Part shown: positions 1-8,111 of the stretch, in pieces | Position numbering within the stretch: the first letter of the stretch is position 1 | Layout: every line of letters starts with the position of its first letter | From: Rhodoblastus acidophilus | GTDB lineage: Bacteria > Pseudomonadota > Alphaproteobacteria > Rhizobiales > Beijerinckiaceae | Reading direction: 5' to 3' | DNA: 64,000 bases | Assembly (NCBI RefSeq): GCF_009720655.1 | Contig: NZ_WNKS01000002.1 | Span: 310,001-374,000 of the forward strand | Notes under the pieces: generated by a model | What the model was told of the DNA's origin: nothing | Databases searched by the model: none | What the model saw: only the letters and a program-made list of their open reading frames with translations | Made by a program: the position numbers and the translations under genes

Positions 1-100
1 CGCGAGACATGGGCAGGAAGGGGGCGACGCCAAAGCGGTGCGCCCAATATTTGCGATAGGAGAACAGCGGCTTGGCCGCTTCTTGCGCGATGGATGCCAT
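1..100 (-). CDS. ygiQ: YgiQ family radical SAM protein, N-terminal fragment
   Basis: Only the first 33 codons are inside the window; the gene runs off the left edge. It starts at an ATG at position 100 and the readable protein ends in FGVAPFLPMSR. This matches the conserved opening of YgiQ (UPF0313) proteins, where a tyrosine/tryptophan-rich stretch leads into FGPAPFLPMSREE. YgiQ proteins are large radical SAM enzymes of unknown substrate; the CxxxCxxC cluster motif would lie outside the window. It is on the same strand as the SDR gene 52 bp upstream and could be the last gene of that operon. The identification rests on this short match alone. Confidence 0.7.
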   Translation of the reverse strand, partial: MASIAQEAAKPLFSYRKYWAHRFGVAPFLPMSR

Positions 101-152
101 GAGACGGTTTGTCGCGCTTTCGGGTCAGGGCGTCAATCGCGCCGTTGGGGGC

Positions 153-1016
153 TTACGCCAAACCGCCGATGCCCTCACGATAGGTCGGGAACTTTGGCGT
201 GATGCCAAGAACCTCGCGCATTTTCTTATTGGATGTGCGCTTGTTCTCCCCATAAAAACTCCGCGCCATCGGAGTGAGCTGGGTCGCCTCAAACGGCTGT
301 TCCGGCGGCGGCGTCACCCCCAACAATTCGGCCGCATAGGTCACCACATCCTGCGGCGGGGCCGGCTCGTCGTCGGTGACATTATAAACCCCTGATGGCG
401 CGGAGCCGGCAAAACAGGCGTTGATCGCCTGGGCGATGTCGGCGACGTGGATGCGGTTAAAAACCTGGCCCGGCTTGATCAGCCGCTTCGCCGTCCCATC
501 GCGCAGCTTTTCGATCACGCTGCGGCCCGGCCCGTAAATGCCGGAGAGGCGCAGCACATAAACCTGTTTTTGCGCCCGCTCGCCCAGCGCGAGCCAGTCC
601 CGTTCCACCGCCACCCGCCAGCGGGTGCGGTCGTTGGAGGGGCGAAGCTCCGAGGTCTCGTCGATCCAGGCGCCCCCGTGGTCGCCGTACACGCCGATGG
701 TCGAGAGATAGACGATTGTCTTCAATTTCGGCGCGGCGGCGATTTGTTCGGCGAGACGGCGCAGAACGGGGTCGCCGGCGGTGTCGGGACCGGCGCTGAC
801 CAGCACGGCGTCGGCCTCGCCCAGGGCGTCGAGCACGCGCGGATCGATTTTGTCCGAGGCCCCATCGAACGGCAGCAGGCGAAACCGCCCTTCCGCCAAA
901 ACTTCGGGCGCGCGCTTGGTGGCGGTCACCTGCTCAAAAACGTGAGACGCCTCGGCCGCGTAAAAACCCGCCGTGTAGCCAAGGCCAAAAATCAGCAGTT
1001 TCACCCCATCCCCCAT
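153..1016 (-). CDS. NAD(P)-binding SDR-family oxidoreductase (YeeZ-like)
   Basis: A 287-residue Rossmann-fold protein with the dinucleotide-binding motif GLGYTAG at residues 11-17. The sequence YLSTIGVYGDHGG follows mid-protein, and the C-terminal half reads NVTDDEPAPP, as in extended SDR/epimerase-like proteins of the YeeZ type. The substrate is unknown. The 5' end overlaps the queG stop codon. A GTG at 1004 forms a GTGA overlap with the queG stop and is an alternative start that removes four residues. It is the third gene of a GST-queG-SDR operon, so it is probably translationally coupled to queG. Confidence 0.85.
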   Translation of the reverse strand: MGDGVKLLIFGLGYTAGFYAAEASHVFEQVTATKRAPEVLAEGRFRLLPFDGASDKIDPRVLDALGEADAVLVSAGPDTAGDPVLRRLAEQIAAAPKLKTIVYLSTIGVYGDHGGAWIDETSELRPSNDRTRWRVAVERDWLALGERAQKQVYVLRLSGIYGPGRSVIEKLRDGTAKRLIKPGQVFNRIHVADIAQAINACFAGSAPSGVYNVTDDEPAPPQDVVTYAAELLGVTPPPEQPFEATQLTPMARSFYGENKRTSNKKMREVLGITPKFPTYREGIGGLA

Positions 1017-2200
1017 TCAGCCCGGACGTCGGGGTCCGGCTCGTTATGATTTCGCGCAGCAAAAGTCGCAAATTCGTCGCGCGGCAGCAAGCGCGCCAAA
1101 GCCCAGACCGCCATGCCGCGCACCAGCGGCGACTCGTGCCCAAGCCGCGCTTCCGCGAACGGCGCCAGCGAGGGATCGCCGGAATTGCCGATGGCGAGCA
1201 GCATATTTCGAAGAAAACGCGCATGGCCGATGCGCTTCACCGGATTGCCCGAAAACTTTTGGCGGAACGCCGCCTCGTCCAGCGCCGCCAGTTCCTTGAG
1301 CGGCGGCGCAACCAGATCGGCGCGCGCCAAAAATTTGGCCTCGCGCGCGGTTTGGGCAAATTTGTTCCAGGGGCAGGCGGCGAGGCAATCGTCGCAGCCA
1401 TAGACGCGATTGCCGATTTTTTCCCGCAAATTTTGGGGAATTTGCGCCTTGGTCTCGATGGTGAGATAGGACACGCACAGCCGCGCATCGATCTTGCCGC
1501 CGTCGAGCGCCCCGGTCGGGCACGCGCTTACGCAGGCGCGGCAGGAGCCACAATGGTCCACCTCCGGGGCGTCCGGAGGCAGGTCGAGGGTTGTAAAAAT
1601 GCTGCCGAGAAACAGCCAGGAGCCGAATTCGCGCGACACCAGATTGGTGTGACGCCCCTGCCAGCCGATCCCGGCGGCGGCAGCGAGCGGTTTTTCCATC
1701 ACCGGCGCGGTGTCGACGAAAACCTTGACGTCGCCGGCCACGCCAGTTTGCGCGCGCGCGAAAGAAAGCAGCGCGCCGGCCAAAAGCTTGAGCTTGCCCT
1801 TGACCACATCGTGGTAATCCCGATTGCGGGCATAGACGGAGATATTGCCGGCCTGCGCCGGAACGGCCGAAAAATCCGGCCCATAGTTCATGCCGAGCAT
1901 GACGATGCTGCGGACCTCAGGCCAGAGTTTTCGCGGATCGGCGCGCCAGTCGCGTCTTTCCGCCAGCCAGTCCATATCGCCATGGCGTCCCTCGGCGACA
2001 AAAGCGTCCAAAACGGCGGGGGCGAAGGCAAGGACGTCAGGCCGCGTCACCCGGCAGGCGTCGAAGCCGAGTTTGTGCGCCTCCCGGCGCAGAAAATCTA
2101 AAAATCCACTTCCGCGTAGATCGGATTGACGGCCACCCCCGGCGCCCGATCCGCCAGCAGCGGGCGAAAACTCGGTCGGCTCTTCAGGCGCTGGTACCAT
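1001..2200 (-). CDS. queG: epoxyqueuosine reductase QueG
   Basis: QueG carries out the last step of queuosine synthesis, reducing epoxyqueuosine to queuosine in the tRNA wobble position, using cobalamin and two 4Fe-4S clusters. The clusters are visible as CGSCRACVSACP (residues 217-228) and CDDCLAACPW (269-278). The family motif DTAPVMEK is at 163-170, and the C-terminus looks like HEAT repeats. The start is uncertain. The conserved protein begins near GFLDFLRREAHKLGFD, but no ATG, GTG or TTG lies close before it. The ATG at 2200 gives 399 residues and places about 100 bp of the gene inside the upstream GST gene. queC, an earlier step of the same pathway, lies at 49.3 kb. Confidence 0.93.
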   Translation of the reverse strand: MVPAPEEPTEFSPAAGGSGAGGGRQSDLRGSGFLDFLRREAHKLGFDACRVTRPDVLAFAPAVLDAFVAEGRHGDMDWLAERRDWRADPRKLWPEVRSIVMLGMNYGPDFSAVPAQAGNISVYARNRDYHDVVKGKLKLLAGALLSFARAQTGVAGDVKVFVDTAPVMEKPLAAAAGIGWQGRHTNLVSREFGSWLFLGSIFTTLDLPPDAPEVDHCGSCRACVSACPTGALDGGKIDARLCVSYLTIETKAQIPQNLREKIGNRVYGCDDCLAACPWNKFAQTAREAKFLARADLVAPPLKELAALDEAAFRQKFSGNPVKRIGHARFLRNMLLAIGNSGDPSLAPFAEARLGHESPLVRGMAVWALARLLPRDEFATFAARNHNEPDPDVRAEWGMG

Positions 2201-2790
2201 AGTTTTGCGGGCTCTTCCTCGTCCCAGGGCACGTCGCCGAGATAGTCGACGCTCGACAGATGGGCGGCGGCGGCGAGGTCGGCGTAGGTCATGCGGTCGC
2301 CGCCGAGCCAATTCCGGTTCTGCGCCAGCCAGGAAATGTAGCGCAGGTGATGCCGCACATTGACGCGCGCCGCGCGCACCACGTCCATGTCGGGCGCGCC
2401 GCTGCCGATTTCGGTGGCCATGAAACGCTTAAAAACCTTTTCCGTCACCAGCCAGTTGGAGACTTCGCCGTAAAATTTGTCATTAAACCAGTTGATCAGG
2501 CGGCGGGTTTCCACGCGCTCGCGCGTCGAGGCCGGCAGCAGCCGGTGCGCCCCCAGCGCGTCCCCAAAAATTTCGTCCAGCCATTCGGCGATGACGCCGG
2601 CGCCGGGAACAACGTCGCCCTCGTCCGTCACCAGGACGGGGGTTTGTCCGGCGGGATCGAGCATCAGGAACTCGCGCCGGCGTTCGTGGACCCGTTCCTC
2701 GATCAGTTCAGCCTCCACGCCATATTCGCCGAGCGCAAGACGAATGAAACGCGAAAGCGGACAGAGCGGATGATGATAGAGCTGAACCAT
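2098..2790 (-). CDS. glutathione S-transferase family protein
   Basis: A 230-residue soluble protein with an N-terminal thioredoxin-like half beginning MVQLYHHPLCPLSRF. The C10xxS pair sits where GSTs bind glutathione. The motifs GQTPVLV (cis-proline) and a helical C-terminal half follow, including a segment WLGGDRMTYADLAAA typical of GST helix 6. The ATG at 2790 is preferred over an upstream one at 2853 because the family fold begins immediately. It is first in an operon with queG, whose start lies inside this gene. The substrate cannot be told from sequence. Confidence 0.88.
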   Translation of the reverse strand: MVQLYHHPLCPLSRFIRLALGEYGVEAELIEERVHERRREFLMLDPAGQTPVLVTDEGDVVPGAGVIAEWLDEIFGDALGAHRLLPASTRERVETRRLINWFNDKFYGEVSNWLVTEKVFKRFMATEIGSGAPDMDVVRAARVNVRHHLRYISWLAQNRNWLGGDRMTYADLAAAAHLSSVDYLGDVPWDEEEPAKLWYQRLKSRPSFRPLLADRAPGVAVNPIYAEVDF

Positions 2791-2876
2791 ACCAGTCTTG
2801 TAGGACGTTTCGTGGCGCGCCGCATCCATGGAAGCCCCGGCGCGGGTGAACAATCGTTCAAGTTTGAGCGAAAGCC

Positions 2877-2891
2877 TTAAGGCTTCGTTAA
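2877..2891. promoter_or_regulatory. CtrA-like site, TTAA-N7-TTAA
   Basis: TTAAGGCTTCGTTAA matches the TTAA-N7-TTAA consensus bound by the alphaproteobacterial cell-cycle regulator CtrA. It lies 87 bp upstream of the GST start and 29 bp past the stop of nth, so it could control the GST-queG-SDR operon. Paired TTAA tetramers at this spacing are unlikely by chance in DNA this GC-rich, but binding is inferred only. Confidence 0.4.
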
Positions 2892-2919
2892 GTCCGAATC
2901 CGTCGTCGCACAGGATGTG

Positions 2920-3600
2920 TCAAATCGGCAAGATGGTCTTTTCCGGCCAGAGGCAGAGATCGGCGATGGGACAGACGGGGCAGTCGGGCTTGCGCGCCTT
3001 GCAGATGTAGCGCCCGTGCAAGATCAGCCAGTGGTGGGCGTGCTGAAGGAATTCGTCCGGCACGATCGCGAGCAAGCCCTTTTCCACCTCTTCGGGCGTC
3101 TTGCCCTTGGCGAGCGGTATGCGGTTGGAGACCCGGAACAGATGGGTGTCCACGGCGATGGTTTTTTCGCCGAAGGCGATGTTCAGCACGACGTTGGCGG
3201 TCTTGCGTCCAACTCCCGGCAGGCTTTGCAGCTCCTCCAGGGTTTTCGGCACCTGGCTGTCGAAGCGCGCGATCAACTGGCGCGACAGTTCGACAACGTT
3301 CTTCGCCTTGGCGCGGAACAGGCCGATGGTCTTGATCTTGTCCTGCACCGCCTCTTCGCCGAGGGCGACCATTTTTTCCGGCGTGTCGGCGACGGCGAAC
3401 AGGTTTTTGGTCGCGCGGTTGACCCCGGCGTCGGTCGCCTGCGCCGACAGGACCACGGCCACCAGCAGCGTGAAGGAATTTGAAAAGTCCAGTTCGCCGC
3501 GGGGATGCGGATTGCGCGCCGCCAATCGCGAAAAAATCTCGCGGATTCGGGCGTCCCCGACGGATGCGCTTTCCGCGCGCGGTTTGGCGAGTCTGACCAT
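2920..3600 (-). CDS. nth: endonuclease III, DNA glycosylase/AP lyase
   Basis: Base-excision repair enzyme that removes oxidised pyrimidines and cleaves abasic sites. The helix-hairpin-helix LPGVGRKTA is at residues 127-135 and contains the catalytic lysine K133. The catalytic aspartate is D151 in VDTHLFR. The C-terminal 4Fe-4S loop has the exact family spacing C-x6-C-x2-C-x5-C (CKARKPDCPVCPIADLC). The ATG at 3600 gives 226 residues, close to the 211 of E. coli Nth; an ATG at 3654 would add 18 residues. It is divergent from the Crp/Fnr regulator, and the two share a short promoter region. Confidence 0.96.
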   Translation of the reverse strand: MVRLAKPRAESASVGDARIREIFSRLAARNPHPRGELDFSNSFTLLVAVVLSAQATDAGVNRATKNLFAVADTPEKMVALGEEAVQDKIKTIGLFRAKAKNVVELSRQLIARFDSQVPKTLEELQSLPGVGRKTANVVLNIAFGEKTIAVDTHLFRVSNRIPLAKGKTPEEVEKGLLAIVPDEFLQHAHHWLILHGRYICKARKPDCPVCPIADLCLWPEKTILPI

Positions 3601-3690
3601 GAGCCGAATTAGGCGATCGGGCGCAAGGGAACAAGCCACAGTTTTGCACAACATATCGGCGCCCTGGCCGGGAGACTTTGACTGAAAGCA

Positions 3691-4455
3691 ATGTTGATCA
3701 AACCACGGCTTGATATTGGTGATGTCGTTTTGACCTTCGAAAGGGCGCCAGAGATTTCCATGCGTATGGAAGAGCGGGCGGAGGCCGCCCAGTGTTCGTT
3801 TCTCGCGGCCTGCCGGCCGGAAACGGCGGAGTATCTGCTACAGGGCGCATTCCTGCAGCGGTTTCCCGCCCACACGCAACTGACTCGCGAAGGCGAGCGG
3901 GCAGATTTCCTTTACGTTGTGCTGGGCGGGGCGGTCGAGCTCTACGCGAGCTGGCGCGACCGAGAGACCACGGTCGTGGTCCTGGGTCCCAATGACGGCG
4001 TGATCGACGCCTCCGTGGTCCTGGATCAACCCTATCCGCAATCCGCACGCACGCTGGAGGCGTCGCGCATCCTGATGGTGCCCTCGAAATCGGTGCGCCA
4101 TGCGCTGGAGGAGGACGGGGGCTTCGCCGCCGCCTTCACGCGGGAGATCGCGCGCAGCTACAGCCAGATGGCCCAGGAGCTGAAGAACCAGAAACTGCGC
4201 ACCAGCCTGGAGCGGCTCGCCAACTGGCTGGTTCAGCGCGACCGCGAGACCGGCGGCACTCGCCGGCTTGTCATCCCCTTCGAGAAGAAAATTCTGGCCG
4301 CGCGATTGGGCATGGCGCCGGAAGTGCTGTCGCGCTCCTTCGCGGCGCTCGCCAAATTCGGCGTGCGCGTCGACGGCGCCCAGGTGACCATCCGCGATCT
4401 GCCGGCGCTCGAAGATCTGGCCGGCGCGGAAAAGCGCCTGGAGGCGGCAAGCTAG
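3691..4455 (+). CDS. Crp/Fnr family transcriptional regulator
   Basis: A 254-residue regulator with a cyclic-nucleotide-binding-type beta-barrel (about residues 50-150). A dimerisation helix follows, then a C-terminal winged helix-turn-helix whose recognition segment is KKILAARLGMAPEVLSRSFAAL. No FNR-type N-terminal cysteine cluster is seen, so oxygen sensing through 4Fe-4S is unlikely. The sequence resembles the FtrB-like branch, but the effector is unknown. Alternative starts at 3760 and 3766 would remove an unconserved N-terminal stretch. The gene is divergent from nth. Confidence 0.88.
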   Translation: MLIKPRLDIGDVVLTFERAPEISMRMEERAEAAQCSFLAACRPETAEYLLQGAFLQRFPAHTQLTREGERADFLYVVLGGAVELYASWRDRETTVVVLGPNDGVIDASVVLDQPYPQSARTLEASRILMVPSKSVRHALEEDGGFAAAFTREIARSYSQMAQELKNQKLRTSLERLANWLVQRDRETGGTRRLVIPFEKKILAARLGMAPEVLSRSFAALAKFGVRVDGAQVTIRDLPALEDLAGAEKRLEAAS

Positions 4456-4760
4456 GGCCGGGCGGCCAGCATGGCGCGCAATTCCTGCGGGTCATGCGCG
4501 TCTTCGGGGAGAAGATCGCCGGCGTCCGCAACCGACTCGGACTCGATAATGGATTCGGCCGGTTCATGCGGCGGGTCCCGGGGCGGCGCGGCGAAACCGG
4601 CGCCTGAGTCGTCGCCCGTGGACGAGCGGTGGCGCCGTCGCGCGGCCTCCTCGCCGACGATCAGGGCGGCGAATTCGCGGGAAACCTCCCCATGGGCCTC
4701 GTCCGACCGCGAGACGGCTGCTACGCGGGTGTGAGCATCAATGCGACTCAGCATGTCCAT
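4452..4760 (-). CDS. hypothetical protein, 102 residues
   Basis: No family is recognised. The predicted protein begins MDMLSRIDAHTRVAAV, has a short helical N-terminal part and then a low-complexity region rich in Pro, Ser, Asp and Glu, and ends in a helix HDPQELRAMLAARP. It is convergent with the Crp/Fnr gene and the two stop codons overlap within CTAG. Low-complexity composition makes it hard to separate from a chance open frame, although it fills the gap between two clear genes on the strand of the next one. Confidence 0.45.
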   Translation of the reverse strand: MDMLSRIDAHTRVAAVSRSDEAHGEVSREFAALIVGEEAARRRHRSSTGDDSGAGFAAPPRDPPHEPAESIIESESVADAGDLLPEDAHDPQELRAMLAARP

Positions 4761-4836
4761 GGCGCGGCCCCCAAGGCTGGCCATGCCACATTGCGCCAAA
4801 AACCTTGCTCCGGCCTTGCGCCGCAAGCAAAAGCGT

Positions 4837-5166
4837 TTAGCGGTAATAGGTGGTCGGGTAGTTCCGCGAGGGATAATAGGTCGGCGCCTCCCAGACCGGC
4901 TGTTGGACCGGCGGCGGCGGGGGGATCACCACGGGAGGCGGGGAATAGGCCGGCGGAGAATAGCTCGGCGGCGAGTAGACCGGCGGAGAATAGCTCGGCG
5001 GCGAGTAGACCGGCGGAGAATAGCTCGGCGGGGAATAAGCCTGGGCCAAAACCGCCGCGGAGGGGTTTCGCGCGAAAACCGTTCCGGAAAATTGCGCGTC
5101 GGCCGCGCCCCACAGATATGCCATCAACCAACCGGATGACAGAAGCAGACCCAAGCGAAGCAACAT
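4837..5166 (-). CDS. exported protein with YSPP tandem repeats
   Basis: A 109-residue protein with an N-terminal signal peptide (hydrophobic stretch, then AADAQ). Next comes a repetitive region of YSPPS/YSPPV/YSPPA units, about eight YSPP motifs, then PPPVVIPPPPP, and a Tyr-rich tail ending in YYR. The composition suggests an extended cell-envelope or surface polypeptide; no enzymatic domain is visible. A good ribosome binding site, AAGGAG, lies 7 nt before the ATG. It is divergent from the next exported protein across a repeat-containing spacer. Function is unknown. Confidence 0.75.
   Translation of the reverse strand: MLLRLGLLLSSGWLMAYLWGAADAQFSGTVFARNPSAAVLAQAYSPPSYSPPVYSPPSYSPPVYSPPSYSPPAYSPPPVVIPPPPPVQQPVWEAPTYYPSRNYPTTYYR
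4951..5040 (-). repeat. 30-bp coding tandem repeat (YSPPSYSPPV)
   Basis: Three adjacent 30-bp units encode ten-residue blocks of the YSPP protein. The units at 4951-4980 and 4981-5010 are identical at the DNA level; the third, 5011-5040, differs only near its end. Identity at synonymous positions points to recent duplication by slippage or unequal exchange. Confidence 0.9.
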
Positions 5167-5234
5167 GACGCGCTCCTTAGACCATGTCCAGTGGACTCGC
5201 GTCCGCCGAACCCGATCTATCTTTTTGTTCTACC

Positions 5235-5334
5235 GCGTTTTCTTCACGCGACGCGGCATCCGCTTCGCTTGAAAACGCACATTTTTCAACGCGTTTTCTT
5301 CACGCGAACGGGCTTCCACTTCGCTTGAAAACGC
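5235..5334 (+). repeat. two copies of the 44-bp dispersed hairpin repeat
   Basis: Copies at 5235-5278 and 5291-5334 both begin GCGTTTTCTTCACGCG and end CTTCGCTTGAAAACGC, so the ends can pair as GCGTTTTC/GAAAACGC. Related copies occur near 8.6, 40.2 and 57.0 kb. They occupy most of the 230-bp spacer between the two divergent exported-protein genes. Confidence 0.85.
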
Positions 5335-5396
5335 TTCCGAGGACTCGATTTTCCTTGCATCCGACCGTAACACTTGAGGCTGGAGCGAGGCCTGCA

Positions 5397-6410
5397 ATGG
5401 AGAGACCGATGCGACGCATGCTAGCCAGTTGTTTCGCTTTTTTGATCGCGACGGCCGTCGCCGACGCGTCGCCGATCATGTGCGCCACGATCGCCCGAAA
5501 AGTCTCGGAGAAATTGCGCCTGCTGTCCGCCAAAGCCCCTCAGCCGGGCGGCCCCGGCCTTTCGATTCGAGCCGCCTTCGCCGGTTCCCCCGCAAAAATG
5601 GATTCCGGGACGCCCGCGACGGCCGAAATGCTCGCTGAATTTCCGCTGAGCGAGGCCGACCGCAAGCAATTGAGCAATTCCGTCGTGCGGATCGCCCGCG
5701 CCGGCGGCGACCAGGGGCTCGTTCTGATTGATGGCGTGTCCGGAACGGCGCAGTGCCACACCCCCCATCTGTTCAGTCTGGCCTCCGGCCAGAAGCACGC
5801 CCTGGAGGTTCCCGCGCCCAACGATCCCTTCGACCGCTGCGGCCATGCCGTCATGGCGCTGACCGAATTCGAGGGAAGCGCCTATTTCGTCGAAATGGAC
5901 GACGGCGTCGACGAGACCGAGAATTTTAGGATCACCGGGCAAAATAACGACATGCTCGGCATGACCTGCTCGATCACGATTCGCTACAAGATGGATTACG
6001 TCCCCGCCGAGTCCTTTTGCGCCAAGCCGGACCTTTGCGCACTCGGGCCAAAAGCGGCCATCTGGGCGCGCGCATGGCGCACCGGCGGCGCCGAACTGCG
6101 CGACCCCGCCTTCGGCCCCGCGCCGACGCCGAAATTCGCCAACGACGATCGGACCCTTCCCCTGTTTGGCGGCGTTTCGAAAATCGCGCCGCAACCCCTT
6201 GGCTATGATGCTCAGGAGAATTTCTTCACCATCTCGGGAGAGCCGGAGGCCGATCTGCTTCGCATCGGCGCGGCCAAGCCCGGCCCCGCGAGCATGGCGG
6301 ACTGGCAAACCTTTACCCTGGTCGGCCTCTACAAGGCCAATAGCCCGGTCGCCAGCTTCGTCATCGTCCGTCACAGAAGCAGTTTCGAGTCCGTGACCGT
6401 GAACAGGTGA
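5397..6410 (+). CDS. exported protein of unknown function
   Basis: A 337-residue protein with a signal peptide (MRRMLASCFAFLIATAVADA) and no recognised domain. Cysteines are scattered through the mature part (ATIA after IMC, AQCHT, DRCGH, MTCS, FCAKPDLC), suggesting disulfides in the periplasm. The central region is rich in acidic residues (VEMDDGVDETENF). The ATG at 5397 is preceded by GCGAGG; an in-frame ATG at 5409 is equally possible. Upstream is the repeat-filled spacer, downstream a membrane protein gene in the same direction. No function is assigned. Confidence 0.7.
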   Translation: MERPMRRMLASCFAFLIATAVADASPIMCATIARKVSEKLRLLSAKAPQPGGPGLSIRAAFAGSPAKMDSGTPATAEMLAEFPLSEADRKQLSNSVVRIARAGGDQGLVLIDGVSGTAQCHTPHLFSLASGQKHALEVPAPNDPFDRCGHAVMALTEFEGSAYFVEMDDGVDETENFRITGQNNDMLGMTCSITIRYKMDYVPAESFCAKPDLCALGPKAAIWARAWRTGGAELRDPAFGPAPTPKFANDDRTLPLFGGVSKIAPQPLGYDAQENFFTISGEPEADLLRIGAAKPGPASMADWQTFTLVGLYKANSPVASFVIVRHRSSFESVTVNR

Positions 6411-6508
6411 AGCTCCGAGGCCATCACATTTGCGTTTGAGGGGAACTCCTGGCGGCTGACCGCATTTTGCTTTGGGGCGCCGGATTGCGCGCCAAACCGG
6501 AGGCGCCC

Positions 6509-7294
6509 ATGCCCACCCTCATGCGAGGCCAGCCGCCGCGCTGGCTCTACGCGGATCGCATCAACCACGTTGAACTCGCCGACGTCCAACCCTGGTTCGA
6601 GAAGGGTTTCAAGGATTTGGCGGCGGCCCCCGTCGCCAGCATCGGCTACGGCCTGCTGTTCGCCGTCACCGGACTGGTGATCGCCAGCCTTGTGTGGGAC
6701 ACCGCCGCACTCTACCTTTTGGCGCCGCTGTCCTGCGGTTTTCTGCTGCTCGGCCCGGCCGTCACGGTCGGGTTCCAGGCCATCAGCCGCGACCTCGAAC
6801 AGGGACGAAAACCCTCGCTGTTCCGCGCGCTCGACGCCTGGAGAACGGATGCGCCGGCGGTGCTCGGCCTGGCCGCTTTGCTGCTCGCGGTGTTTCTGGT
6901 TTGGATTCGAATGGCGATGCTGCTTTTCGCGCTTATGTTCCCGCCGACCGGCCCTAACCTTGGCAGCCTCTTGGCCGCGACTTTCAACACGAGCGGAGGG
7001 ACGCAATTCCTGATCCTTTTCATTTTGCTGGGTGCGTTTTTTGCTGGCGTCGTGTTCATGGGCGGCGCCTTCGCCCTGCAACTCATGCTCGACAAGCAGG
7101 TCGGCCTCAGTGAAGCCGTTCTGACCAGCGTGGCCGCCGTCGCCGCCAATCCTGGTCCGATGGCGCTTTTGGCGGCCCTCCTCGCCGGCCTGACCTTCGC
7201 CGGCATGGCGTTCTTCTATGTCGGGCTCGCCGTGACCCTGCCGCTCGCCGGCCACGCCGCCTGGCACGCCTATCGCGCCGTGATCAAGCGGTAG
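6509..7294 (+). CDS. DUF2189 integral membrane protein
   Basis: A 261-residue polytopic inner-membrane protein. The N-terminal segment WFEKGFKDLAAAPVASIGYGLLF and the overall arrangement of about six hydrophobic segments match the DUF2189 family, whose function is unknown. The ATG at 6509 has GGAGG 7 nt upstream and is preferred over an open extension to 6467. It stands alone between an exported protein and the SRAP gene, all on the plus strand, with short gaps that would allow cotranscription. Confidence 0.85.
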   Translation: MPTLMRGQPPRWLYADRINHVELADVQPWFEKGFKDLAAAPVASIGYGLLFAVTGLVIASLVWDTAALYLLAPLSCGFLLLGPAVTVGFQAISRDLEQGRKPSLFRALDAWRTDAPAVLGLAALLLAVFLVWIRMAMLLFALMFPPTGPNLGSLLAATFNTSGGTQFLILFILLGAFFAGVVFMGGAFALQLMLDKQVGLSEAVLTSVAAVAANPGPMALLAALLAGLTFAGMAFFYVGLAVTLPLAGHAAWHAYRAVIKR

Positions 7295-7351
7295 GTTTTG
7301 CGCCATTTGCTGGCATAATCCGACGCCATTCCTCGGGACGCCGGAGCCGAC

Positions 7352-8014
7352 ATGTGTGGACGTTTCGCCATCACCTCACCGCCCGAGGCGGTGAGGGCCT
7401 TTTTTCGCTACGTTGAACAGCCCAATTTCCCGCCGCGCTACAATATCGCGCCGACGCAACCGATACCGCTGGTGATTTCGCGGGGCGAAAACCGCCATTT
7501 CATGCTGGCGCGCTGGGGTTTTCTGCCGGGCTTTGTCAAGGACGTCAAAAAATTCCCATTGCTGATCAACGCCCGGGCGGAAACGCTCGTCGAAAAGCCC
7601 AGCTTTCGCGCGGCGCTGCGGCGGCGGCGCTGCCTGATCCCCGCCGACGCCTGGTACGAGTGGCGCGCCAATCTCTCCGGCCCCAAAACCCCGTTCCTGC
7701 TGCGCCGCGCCGGGGGCGGCCTGCTGGCCTTCGCCGGACTCTGGGAGACTTTTCTGGATCCGTCCGGCGGCGAGATCGACACCGCCTGCATCATCACCAC
7801 CTGCGCCAATGGCGCGACCTCAGCCCTCCACGACCGCATGCCAGTCCTCCTCGAGCCGGAAGATTTCGACGCATGGCTCAACCCCGACGAAACCGTCGCG
7901 CCGCCTTTGCGGCTGCTGCGGCCGGCGGCGGACGATCAAATCGCGTTTCACGCCATATCGCCCCGAATCAACCGCGCCAGCGCCGAGGGCGCGGACCTGC
8001 AAGCTGCCGTTTGA
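7352..8014 (+). CDS. yedK: SOS response-associated peptidase (SRAP/YedK/HMCES family)
   Basis: A 220-residue SRAP protein, which forms a thiazolidine crosslink to abasic sites in single-stranded DNA to protect them. The catalytic cysteine is Cys2 (MCGRFAI), exposed after removal of Met1. Family motifs follow: RYNIAPTQ, WGFLPGF, INARAET and CLIPADAWYEW, with the conserved His in LHDRMPVLL. The length is typical. No LexA box was identified upstream by eye. It precedes the phasin gene by about 100 bp. Confidence 0.94.
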   Translation: MCGRFAITSPPEAVRAFFRYVEQPNFPPRYNIAPTQPIPLVISRGENRHFMLARWGFLPGFVKDVKKFPLLINARAETLVEKPSFRAALRRRRCLIPADAWYEWRANLSGPKTPFLLRRAGGGLLAFAGLWETFLDPSGGEIDTACIITTCANGATSALHDRMPVLLEPEDFDAWLNPDETVAPPLRLLRPAADDQIAFHAISPRINRASAEGADLQAAV

Positions 8015-8111
8015 CGCAGAAAATGCCGGCGATTCCCCGGTCGGAACCCATCGCCGCCCCCAGCCGTTACAGGGCCACGCCCCCCGGGCGGAAACCAGGG
8101 AAGGATCGACC

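Noticed and set aside
4951-5040. Possible CRISPR-like array because of evenly repeated 30-bp units
   Set aside because: The units are directly adjacent without spacers and encode an in-frame YSPP protein repeat; no cas genes are nearby.
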